Shown piece after piece: positions 54,350-64,000 of a DNA stretch of 64,000 nucleotides. Source of the DNA: Prosopocoilus inquinatus. Taxonomy: Eukaryota; Arthropoda; Insecta; Coleoptera; Lucanidae. Position numbers and translations under genes: made by a program. The notes under the pieces were generated by a model. That model saw only the letters and a program-made list of their open reading frames with translations. It was not told the DNA's origin and did no database searches. The stretch is taken from NCBI GenBank assembly GCA_036172665.1, contig CM069872.1:54608101-54672100 (forward strand), in the 5' to 3' direction. Within the stretch, counting starts at the first letter, position 1; each line of letters opens with the position of its first letter.

Positions 54350-55880
54350 ATAAGTAAAATGAAATTTTGAAAAAAAAAAGAGCGCAGTTATTTAATACAT
54401 TTCGAAAAGGGATTTATTAACAATGGCGAGAGAGAGAGAGGGAGAGAGGGGTAGAGGACTAACTCGCGGTGTAATAATTAATTTACAACCGAAACCGTAA
54501 TTCGAGCGCTCGTCGAAGTTGAAGCCCGTTGAAGAAGACCGAACACGCTTCGCAAATTAATCGCATTAAAATTTCTGGCCGAAATAAACAGAATGCTCGA
54601 CGGAACAATGCTTTTATTGTTTCCGCCGTCGAACAACTCTTCCCGCATTGATGTGCGCCGCTGCCGCCTCAAATTTGACTGTGCAAATTTTGGGGGCGAA
54701 ATCGAGGGAAATCGCCGCAGCGGCGACGGCTAAAAATGGCCACGCGCGCGATTCCCCCTTTTCCCGCGCGCGCGCGCGAAAATCCGGGCCGAATTAATTA
54801 ACGTCATCGCTTCGCGTGAATGCGAATCTGAATGCGATAGCTCAGAGCTAAATTATACTGCAGGGAGGTGCACGTTACACAATAAGCGCGTTTGGAATTA
54901 GTTTCAACAAATAGGACGTATTAAGTTCACTATTGAATCGATTAATTGCCGCTGCGAGTAAGGCCGGAATTCCACTTCAGCAGTCTGGATTTATTTCTGA
55001 AAGTTATCTGGTATTATCGCAAAGCAGAATTCCGATTTCTTACATCCCTTCCCCCTTACTTACCGAAAACGTCTGTGTTTTTGTTTATCGTTCATGAAAA
55101 ATAGTTTCGCTATTCAACAACAGATGGCGCTGTAGATCTCTGCCCTTACAAGAACGAAACAGAAAATATTGAAATTTTCAAACACGAACTCTTACGGGTG
55201 GCGGCACGCGTACGTTTTTATTAACGCCAAACTTTCATCATTGACCGATAGAGGACGTTGTAAATTTGCTGTTATTAGCGTTTTAGATAATAAGAGTCGA
55301 GAGATTATAATGACTAACGGCGGCTGATTATCAAGAACTAAAAAAAAAAAAAAATTGGAACATCGAATTAATACGCGTGGAAACGTAGTTCCCAAAATTT
55401 ATTGTCATTGTGTCCGCAAGATGGCGTCGTCGTATGTTTATTATTAAAATACTGATTGCCAGTTAATAACCTCACTATTGCTCAACAGATGGCGTTGCTG
55501 GTATTACTGTCGTTTCTTTTCGCGGAAAAATATTTAAAGAAAATTGAAAAAAAAGAAATTACGGCGCGAACTACCAAAAGACAAACGACCAACGAATTTT
55601 CGTATGGTCAAGACGTCCAAACGTCCAAAAAATAAAAATAAAAATAAAATAAGTGAACAGATAAAGTTTTTTTTTTTTTGCTTGCAGCGTAATATCAAAA
55701 TTTATTTCCCGTTTCCGAGAATTAATCGCAAACGCAGAATTCATTCTTTTTTTCAGTAAATTTAAATTTAAGCCTAACTAAAATCGATCAAAATGATATT
55801 ATGTTACACGTCTCCTCTATCCCCTCCCCCCTCCCCCCCGTTGCTTTACTTGAAAACGACAAGATTGAACCTGAAAATAT
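54350..55880. other. Non-coding stretch with (GA)n, CG runs and three AGATGGCG sites
   Basis: (GA)n-like sequence at 54428-54448, (CG)n near 54766-54777, and TTACATCCCTTCCCCCTTA near 55040. AGATGGCG occurs at 55122, 55419 and 55487. The minus frame 54478-54672 and others lack motifs. Confidence 0.5.
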
Positions 55881-56690
55881 GGAAAGCAAGAGCAAATATA
55901 TGAGGGTTTCCCAGCTCAGACGGAGACGGGGACGGGTCGAAATTAACTGCAGTTTATTCGCGGGATACCCCTGCTCGGGTGGAGATGAGGTACATGGGTC
56001 GTGATTCGACGAATAATTTATTTAAGGGCGTCGGAGAGATAATTATCTGATTGGAATCCTTAACAATCCACGACGCTCTTCTTTACGCGACAGATCGCCT
56101 GGAGACGTGTTGTTTCTGCTCGTAAGTCGCAAGAAGTCGGTGGACCGCAAACGTATAACACTTTGCGATTAACTGCAATTCATTTGCGATCACCATCTAG
56201 CGGACGTGGGTCGTACGTCGAGGGATGATTTTTTTCTATAAGAGCGTCGGAGTTAATAATCCAATAGGAATTTTACGAGGGGTGTCCCAGCTCAGGCGGA
56301 GATGGGGGGCGGGTCGAAATTAACTGCAGTTTATTCGCGGGATTCCCCAGCTTGGGTGGAGATGAGGTAGATGGGTCGTGATTCGACGAATCATCTGTTT
56401 AATTGTCCGATTGGAATCCTTAACAATCCACGACGCGACAGATCGCCTAGAGACATGTTGTTTCGGCTCGTAAGTCGTAAAAAGGCGGTGCGCCGCAATG
56501 TTTAATACTGTCAGATTGACTGCAATTTATTTGCGTTTACCATCTAGTGCAGGCGGGCCGTACTTCGAAGGATGATTTGTTTAAAAGCGCCATCAAGTGA
56601 GAATCTTTGACGCTCCACGACGCTTACCATCTCTCTCTCTACGTGACAGATCGCGTAGAGGTTTCTGTTAATTCGTGAAGTGGTGATGGT
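55880..56690. repeat. About 373-bp tandem repeat, 2 copies plus a fragment
   Basis: CCCAGCTCAGACGGAGACGG (near 55910) and CCCAGCTCAGGCGGAGATGG (near 56286) each continue through GTCGAAATTAACTGCAGTTT, GGGTCGTGATTCGACGAAT and CGATTGGAATCCTTAACAAT to a CGCGACAGATCGCCT-GAGAC block. A third partial copy leads into the 133-bp array. Confidence 0.8.
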
Positions 56691-58170
56691 GGTCCGCCGA
56701 GATTTAATTAAAAAAAATGGATGTTCCTCGTCGGATTACTTGCGATTTATTCGCGGTTTTGAGTTCATAGCTCAGAAGGAAAAGTGGGGGGTGGGTCGAA
56801 CTTTTCCTCTGCCGCAGTTTTCACCGTTACGGGCTGCCGAGATTTAATAAAAAATGGACGGTCGTCGGATTACTTGCGATTTATTAGCGGTTTTGAGTTC
56901 ATAGCTCAGAAGGAAAAGTGGGGGGTGGGTCGAACTTTTCCTCTGCCGCAGTTTTCACCGTTACGGGCTGCCGAGATTTAATAAAAAATGGACGGTCGTC
57001 GGATTACTTGCGATTTATTAGCGGTTTTGAGTTCCTAGCTCAGAAGGAAAGGTGGAGGTGGGTCGAACTTTTCCTCTGCCGCAGTTTTCACCGTTACGGG
57101 CTGCCGAGATTTAATAAAAAATGGACGGTCGTCGGATTACTTACGATTTATTCGCGGTTTTGAGTTCATAGCTCAGAAGGAAAAGTGGGGGGTGGGTCGA
57201 ACTTTTCCTCTGCCGCAGTTTTCACCGCTATGGGCTGCCGAGATTTAATAAAAAATGGACGGTCGTCGGATTACTTGCGATTTATTCGCGGTTTTGAGTT
57301 AATAGCTCAGAAGGAAAAGTGGGGGTGGGTCGAACTTTTCCTCTGCCGCAGTTTTCACCGTTACGGGCTGCCGAGATTTAATAAAAAATGGACGGTCGTC
57401 GGATTACTTGCGATTTATTCGCGGTTTTGAGTTCATAGCACAGAAGGAAAAGTGGGGGTGGGTCGAACTTTTCCTCTGCCGCAGTTTTCACCGTTACGGG
57501 CTGCCGAGATTTAATAAAAAATGGACGGTCGTCGGATTACTTGCGATTTATTCGCGGTTTTGAGTTCATAGCTCAGAAGGAAAAGTAGGGGGTGGGTCGA
57601 ACTTTTCCTCTGCCGCAGTTTTCACCGTTACGGGCTGCCGAGATTTAATAAAAAATGGACGGTCGTCGGATTACTTGCGATTTATTCGCGGTTTTGAGTT
57701 CATAGCACAGAAGGAAAAGTGGGGGTGGGTCGAACTTTTCCTCTGCCGCAGTTTTCACCGTTACGGGCTGCCGAGATTTAATAAAAAATGGACGGTCGTC
57801 GGATTACTTGCGATTTATTCGCGGTTTTGAGTTCATAGCACAGAAGGAAAAGTGGGGGTGGGTCGAACTTTTCCTCTGCCGCAGTTTTCACCGTTACGGG
57901 CTGCCGAGATTTAATAAAAAATGGACGGTCGTCGGATTACTTGCGATTTATTAGTGGTTTTGAGTTCATAGCACAGAAGGAAAAGTGGGGGGTGGGTCGA
58001 ACTTTTCCTCTGCCGCAGTTTTCACCGTTACGGGCTGCCGAGATTTAATAAAAAATGGACGGTCGTCGGATTACTTACTATTTATTCGCGGTTTTGAGTT
58101 CATAGCTCAGAAGGAAAGGTGGGGGTGGGTCGAACTTTTCTTCCGCCGCAGTTTTGACCGTTATTCCCCC
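56690..58170. repeat. 133-bp satellite, about 11 highly homogeneous copies
   Basis: Units share GGGTGGGTCGAACTTTTCCT, TTTTCACCGTTACGGGCTGC, TTAATAAAAAATGGACGGTC and TTCGCGGTTTTGAGTTCATA. Copies differ mainly in the length of one G run (GTGGGGG or GTGGGGGG) and in CTCAGAAGG versus CACAGAAGG. The short plus frames beginning MGGGSNFSSAAVFTVTGCRD are this unit translated and break whenever the G run changes length. Confidence 0.95.
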
Positions 58171-58855
58171 GCGCTTAATGGAACGTCTCATGCTCTGCCC
58201 CACTTATTATTAAAGTGTTGTTAAAGTAATCGTTTGACGCACTGTGTACGGCCAGAGAGAGCATTTTGTGATTTTGTGTCGCAGCGCGCAATTTATTCCG
58301 CTTGGCTATTATAGTTAATTGGTTTTGCAGGTTTTTATTGTTTTTCCGATTGCGTCGTGTGGCACAAAGTGATTTACTACAAACCCTGCCCCCGCCCCTC
58401 CTCACCCTTTTTTTTCTGTGTTAAACGACGGGGCGACTAAAAGGTTTTGTTAATCGTTTTTTTTTTTTTTTTTTCTCTTGCGCTTATTGCTACGTACACG
58501 TAGTCGCATCTGTCGGACGCGACGCCGACGGGGGGTTTATAAATGCGGGGCGGGGGTAATTAGCGTCCGATAAAATGCCAACTTAACGACGTCGAACACA
58601 CATTCGGGGGATGTTTCGGAGCGGACGCCGCACCGAAACACGCCCGCCCGGGTGGAAATAAAACGGCGAAGTTTCCATTGCTCACCCTGGCGGATCTAAT
58701 CCGCGATGATTTAGAGTCGAGGAGTAATTCCGGGTCGCGCTTCATGGACATGTATAAATGTATGGAAATGCGCAGGAAATCTTGAAATATCTTTTGCTTT
58801 TTTTTCCACGTGAATGAAATATGTCCGACTATGGCCGGCTGAACATCCTACACGT

Positions 58856-58887
<32 letters not shown>

Positions 58888-59840
58888 GGGGGAGAGAATT
58901 CCATCCTCTCGAAACTATCACCGCCCGCCGTCCTGTCCTCCTGAACTCCTGACCTGGCGATAAAAAGTTCTCGTTTTTATCTACGCTCCGCTGTCTGAAA
59001 TTGTTTCGTTATTTCAACCACTTTATACTTTCAGATTCAAATTTACAAATCACTCACGTTTAATAAATAGTTAAATAAACCCTTACTTACTCACCTAGTT
59101 AATTAAAGCAGCTTCCTTTTAAACAACAGCGGCGTCTCAATTTGGGGAACGTGCGTGTTCGAAGTCGTTAGGCGACGCCGGGCGCCGTTTTCCACAAGGG
59201 GGTAATGTTTTGGCAATAATGAACGTGGGTCCTTCCTCCTACCTATCGAAGTTCGTTCGGAATTAGACCGAATTAAGTTTCCAATTTATTCAAGCCTAAT
59301 GGAGTTAATTTGGGCGGCCGGATGAGAACTGCGACGGACGGGGGGGAAGGGGGAAAGGCGAAGGGCAGAGAGAGCGGACCTGGTCAAAAAACGTCGATGG
59401 TTCATTGATCCAAAACGCCGAGGATTTATTTTCTATGAGTAAAAAGGGCCTTCCCGTTGTTTAACGGATTTTACAGACAATTGTTTTGAAATTGCGAAAC
59501 GCAAGGTTTTCATAAACGTGTTTAGGGGAACCGATAATCTGGAAGTTACGACGAAGAAAGCTTTTGTAGATCGAAGGGAAACGAACACGTCCGAGTTTGT
59601 TACAAAATGCGCAATAATCTGTTCGCTGTATTCGTCGTGCTATCCAGAAACGGTGGTCGGTTTATTTCGACGCACATTATTTCCGGCGTGTTACTTTAAT
59701 GAGTTCCTCAACTAACCTATCGCTTTAAATTTGAATTTACGTCGCGTTCTTTTTTTTTATTACGCAGTAGTCTGTTGCACGCGCGGATTAAAATCAAACA
59801 ATCGCTTTAATATAAAACTTCCGTCGTGACGCTCCGCGTC
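58171..59840. other. Non-coding stretch, no gene seen
   Basis: Includes poly-T at 58458-58476, a (TA)n run at 58857-58879, and a G-rich strip near 59341-59355. Candidate frames at 58560-58751 (minus) and 59518-59715 (plus) have no recognised domain or splice support. Confidence 0.5.
58857..58879. repeat. (TA)n dinucleotide run
   Basis: About eleven TA units followed by poly-T. Confidence 0.85.
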
Positions 59841-59844
59841 TGTT

Positions 59845-60420
59845 CCGCCCCCGAACTGATCGTCACAGATAATCGCAGTGCGTCTCGAAAAAGCGTCGTG
59901 CTTGAAATGATACAAACAAGTACATAAGTCGTGCGTAATCCCCACAATAAAAGCCTGTCCTTTGCGGCGGGGACGGAGCTGAGACAAGTCAGATGAGGAT
60001 TAGTTTTCGGTCCTCCAGCGCGCCATGTTAAAACCCAGGAAACGTCTGATCGTCACAGATAATTGCAGTACGTCGAAAAAGCGTTGCGCTTCAAACGATA
60101 CAAATGGGTAAGTCGTTCATAACCCCCAGAATAAAAGCCTGTCCTTCGCGACGGGGACGGAGCTAAGACAACTTAGATGAGGATGAGTTTTCACTCCTCC
60201 AGTGCGCCATGTTAAAACCGATGAAACGTCTGATCGTCACAGATAATTGCAGAAAGTCGAAAAAGCGTTGCGCTATAAACGATACAAACATTTAAGTCAT
60301 GCGTACCCCACAATAAAAGCCTGTGCTTCGCGGCGGGGACGGAGCTGAGACAACTCGGATGAGGATGAGTTTTCAGTCCTCCAGCGCTCCATGTTAAAAT
60401 CAATGAAACGTCGTACACTG
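59845..60420. repeat. About 185-bp tandem repeat, 3 copies
   Basis: CTGATCGTCACAGATAAT starts copies near 59856, 60045 and 60229. Further shared blocks are AATAAAAGCCTGTCCTT, GGGGACGGAGCTGAGACAA and GCGCCATGTTAAAAC. Diverged flanks extend a little on both sides. Confidence 0.85.
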
Positions 60421-61985
60421 ATGGAAGAAACCTCCCCGAGCTTCTTCACGAGAAACCTCCCCTGCACGAACGGGACAAAGCCCCGCCAAACACCAACTAG
60501 TGCGGTGGTGCCACAAGACGACTGACTCGCGCTCAAGGCACGTCGCATATTAAAAAAGCCAAAACTGGCGACCCCCCCCCCTAATATTTTCTGCGCATCG
60601 AGAACATCGTGATCGCACCTAGGGCCGCCAACGGCATGAAATATCAAACGCGAACGCGATTTAATCTCTGCGTCGTACGAAAATCGTGATGAGAATTCGA
60701 AATTCCAACAACACGCACGAAGAAAAAGCGTTTAATTTCGTTTGATCTCTAGATGATAAGCTCCATGGTGACAGATTCTTTCCACTAGGAAATTAATATG
60801 ATTTTCTTGAGTTTCATGCATTCGATGAAATGCGATATCGAGTAAAATCTTTACGTTTCATCTTCTGATGAGCGCGTGGAAGGCCGTCGAGCGTTTCTGA
60901 TGTAGAGAAACGGGAAGCACATTGAGAAAACAACCCCAAGCGACATCACTGCACCACCTAGCTCGGGCGGAGGTATGTGTGGTGAAGGCGTCCTGGGGTG
61001 AGGGAGAAGGCGGTGTGATGTTTCAAGGAAGTTGACAAAAACAATTAACATTTGAATTTGCAGTCAGTTATTATGTGGCCTCCAGTAGTTTAAAGCACGC
61101 GCGAATTACCTGGTTCCGGGCGATTACAAATTGAATTTCAGATTCAATTAAATTCAGTAAATTTTCTTTGATGTTTGATTGATGCTCGGGAACGGAAAGC
61201 AAAAACTTTCTCGCGTAGTGCACGAGTGTTTCTAAAACCGTTCCGAACAAAATTCTTCATTTGTTTTTCTTTTTTATTGTAGAAAATCATTGTGATTTAG
61301 AAGTCCGTGACTTACGAGGAGACTTAGACTCCATTTGGTGAGTTAGATTAATTCAGCTTAAAAAAAAAAACTAATCACTGCATTCGATCGATCAAAAATC
61401 CTTCTATTTCTCTCTCTGTTCCTCTCTTTTATCATTATATTTTGTAAAATTTTATTTTCTTATGTTGTGCTATGTCACTGCACTTATAAAAGATTTATTT
61501 TGTAAACTATCTGTAAGTTATCGGATTTTATCTCGTTATTGTTTCATTGTCTTTTCATTATTTTCTTTCAATTAATTTGTTAAAAGCAACCATTCTCATT
61601 TTCTCTTCACTAATTTTAAGTTCATTCAATATCTTCAATAAGTTGGAGTCTGGAGAGAAAATCTTCATAAGGAGAGAGAAAAGGAGCGTGGAAAACTTCA
61701 CGATCTCGAGGCCGACTTACGGCCCCGTTTCGACGTTACGAGGGAAAACACCGTTGCGAGAGTATTTTCGGCTTTCAACTCAAAAGTAGCTACCGAACAA
61801 GGAAATCGCTTTTCAGCGATAGTTCGATGATCGAAAGGGCCGGTTGGGTTATCTGTAAGACGGAGTGGTTTCGTTGTTTCTCGGGGTAAAACAGTTTCGG
61901 GTGACCACCCACCCCTAATCATCCCGCGGCGTATTTCCAGTATTCTGCAGGCGGGCACTCGAGAGGACATAAACATCCAGACTGT
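60421..61985. other. Non-coding stretch, no gene seen
   Basis: Contains a C-run near 60572, T-rich sequence at 61380-61620, and no recognised domain. The 92-residue minus frame 61698-61976 and the 116-residue minus frame 60297-60647 (partly in the repeat) lack motifs. Confidence 0.5.
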
Positions 61986-62125
61986 GTAAACAAAACCGGA
62001 GTGATTAACATTTACGACTTAGCGGTAACCTTTGATCATACGAACACGCAAGACCACACGGATGTTTACACAGCGTCGGTAACCTTTGATCTTGCAAATG
62101 CGCAAATACCACAAGTGTATTTTAA
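61986..62125. repeat. About 57-bp duplicated block
   Basis: GCGGTAACCTTTGATCATAC (near 62021) and TCGGTAACCTTTGATCTTGC (near 62076) are followed by related GCAA-ACCACA blocks. Two diverged copies. Confidence 0.6.
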
Positions 62126-64000
62126 TAAAAACCATGCTTCCTTAGTAATGTCGACGTAAATCGACAAGAGCCGACAAGTGTATCACAAGGGCGGTGCGCG
62201 TTTACTTTTGCATCGTAACAAGGAGGTATTTACCTACGAAGTCGTAAATCATCAAGTCCGTAAACGCCAAATTAGTATTTTTATATACTTTTTATTTTAT
62301 TGGTTTTCGACGTCCATACTGCAGGCACGCAAATAAGATAATTGCATTAGATGTCAACGGCGTCGGTTTAAATGCGAAACGTAGTAACAGACGAGGAGGA
62401 ATTGCGCGAGAGATAAACCACGTCTTTTGCACTTATCACGGATAATTTGCTTCGGCATCAAAAATTAGTTTTGTCAAGGACAGTCATGGATTGTGGCCGT
62501 TGAAAAGAGGTTTTCCAAAGTGTTGTACAAACTGAGGTTTTACTATTGGTTTCTTGATTAGTGGCACTTCGCTTTTAGCGTTTAACCAATTCCCACGACG
62601 ACGCCCCTCACGACTGAGCTGCTGAAGTTAATTTCCCCGGCACGATATCTTGCTGATGCTCGGGTTGAGGCAGGAGGTTGCGACGCAAAATAGCAAAATT
62701 ATCTCTAATTTGGTTTTTTTCTCTCTCTCTCTCTCTCTGAGCGCGTTCGACGATGACCAAATCCGTCTACACAAAGCGCGATTATAATTTTGCGCGGTTT
62801 ATCCGAGCGTGTTTGTTTTGTCCGCTCTCAAATTTGAGAAAATTGAGAACACAGCACGCACGGCCATTCACGACGTGCATGCACGTATTATGCACGAAAA
62901 TCCGTTCGCATTATTCAATATATTGAAAAGGGATTTATTTATTAACGGCCGCCGACAATGCTCGCATTGCCGAACTACAAATTAATTTCCAGGTAAACCA
63001 CATTTAAGGATTTTGTAAAAGCGCTTTCGCCGATATTAATTATCGGATATTCGATGTGCGTGTTATTTTGTTGTTATGTTATATGATTTAGCCGGCCGCG
63101 GGAAGCTCTGCGGAAAAGTACGAAATTTTACTCGATATCGTTTTCATCGAATGCGCGAAACGCAAAAAAAAAACATAATTACTTTCCTCGCGGAAACAAA
63201 TTGTCGTTGCGATCGTTGTCATCTTGCAGCTTAATAACGTTATGGTTTACGTTATCATTGTGTTATCCTCTTTCCACTAAACTAGCGTTAGAAAATCACA
63301 TTAAGTAGTTAAGTAGTCTTTTAAATAATCGTCGTATTCACTCGGCTGTTTCTGGTCGGCAGCGGGCACCGGACGTTGCGTAAATCAGCCGTAAGAGTCG
63401 CCGAGGTCGAAGGTGATTGATCTCTACGCAGAGGAGATCCAAAATCCACAAAGCGGGAGTCGTCAGTGACTCGAGGGATGACGTGGGATTCCCCTTACAC
63501 CCCTCGGGGGAACCGTTGGAAAAGATTACTACTACTCTTAAGTCCAAACCAAAAGGAAAACAGAATTTGTTTTATTTAACTGCGGAGCAAATTATTCGGG
63601 AAGATAAGTGAAAAACGGCGGAAATAAAGGGAGGAAATTGCCTCATTAAAATCAAGTAAACCGTTTTAAAATCCTTTATAGCAGATTAAAGCGCTTTAGT
63701 TTCGGGGATCGTAGGAGGCGAGACGCGCGGGGGCCGGGGGCGGGAGGAGGGGGGCGGGCGTTATGACGTCGTTCGTGTTTCTCTTAATGCCGAGCGACAC
63801 CGAGCGAATGAAATATAAATGAGAGGAATGTTGGAACAAACAATTTTGCCCTAATGATTCTATCAAGGCGACGACTAAAGCGGCGGTGATAAAGCATTAC
63901 TCTTAATCTGATGAAAAGTATGTGAGGAGGAGGTGGCGGCGGCGGTGGTGACGGCGGCGGCACGAGTCGTCGTCGACGAAAAGGAAAGAGGTTTACGGGG
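62126..64000. other. Non-coding stretch to the right edge, no gene seen
   Basis: Includes (CT)n at 62721-62738 and a G-rich strip near 63730-63760. A GGC-rich end at 63935-63962 is followed by GTCGTCGTCG. All three plus frames at 63420-63600 are open, but none has a start, splice pair or motif that singles it out. Confidence 0.5.
62721..62738. repeat. (CT)n dinucleotide run
   Basis: About nine CT units preceded by poly-T. Confidence 0.85.

Noticed and set aside
63417..63611. 64-residue plus frame with coding-like composition after a CTCTACGCAG sequence
   Set aside because: All three plus frames and one minus frame are open here, so composition does not discriminate. No family match.

Overview
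The window looks like nuclear DNA from an insect, or at least an arthropod. The evidence is two exons of a Dpr-interacting-protein/lachesin-type immunoglobulin gene on the minus strand, a Mutator-transposase plus YqaJ-nuclease mobile-element pseudogene of a kind known from insect genomes, a hAT element with a clear 8-bp target duplication, and very many tandem repeats between sparse exons. There are no prokaryotic operons, and most long open frames here are accidental readings of repeats. I cannot name the species.

The backbone is one gene read right to left. An exon at 20425-20595 encodes the first half of an Ig domain (PPDI start, the W-C and I-A-W core). An exon at 900-1028 encodes the second half (YLC, then ASNDVPPAVSKRI). 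Both are phase 1-1 and fit each other exactly across a 19.4-kb intron. I found no Ig1 exon upstream. The rest of the window (20.6-64 kb) is therefore either a very large intron of the same gene or intergenic DNA.

Layout: 0-0.66 kb, 147-bp satellite. 0.9-1.03 kb, Ig exon. 1.03-20.4 kb, intron with at least ten tandem-repeat families, two copies of a 243-bp element holding a near-perfect hairpin, and a GC-rich hairpin at 13.1 kb. 20.4-20.6 kb, Ig exon. 22.7-25.1 kb, AT-rich tandem array carrying 13 exact TGACCTTGA (TCAAGGTCA) nuclear-receptor sites. 26.05-29.66 kb, non-autonomous hAT element containing a large broken palindrome, which itself contains a smaller foldback with a hammerhead-like core. 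32.5-43.2 kb, a composite satellite territory. 43.9-45.7 kb, decayed Mutator/YqaJ element. 46.6-49.0 kb, two 477-bp direct repeats, almost identical, flanking an intact intron-free gene for mitochondrial ATP synthase epsilon (47376-47564, minus strand). 50.6-52.7, 55.9-58.2 and 59.8-60.4 kb, further satellites. The remaining stretches are GC- or AT-skewed non-coding DNA with homopolymers.

Only the Ig gene and the ATP-synthase epsilon gene look like intact host protein-coding sequence. The first would be a cell-surface recognition molecule in the nervous system. The second would be a 62-residue subunit of the F1 central stalk. Nothing indicates that they work together.
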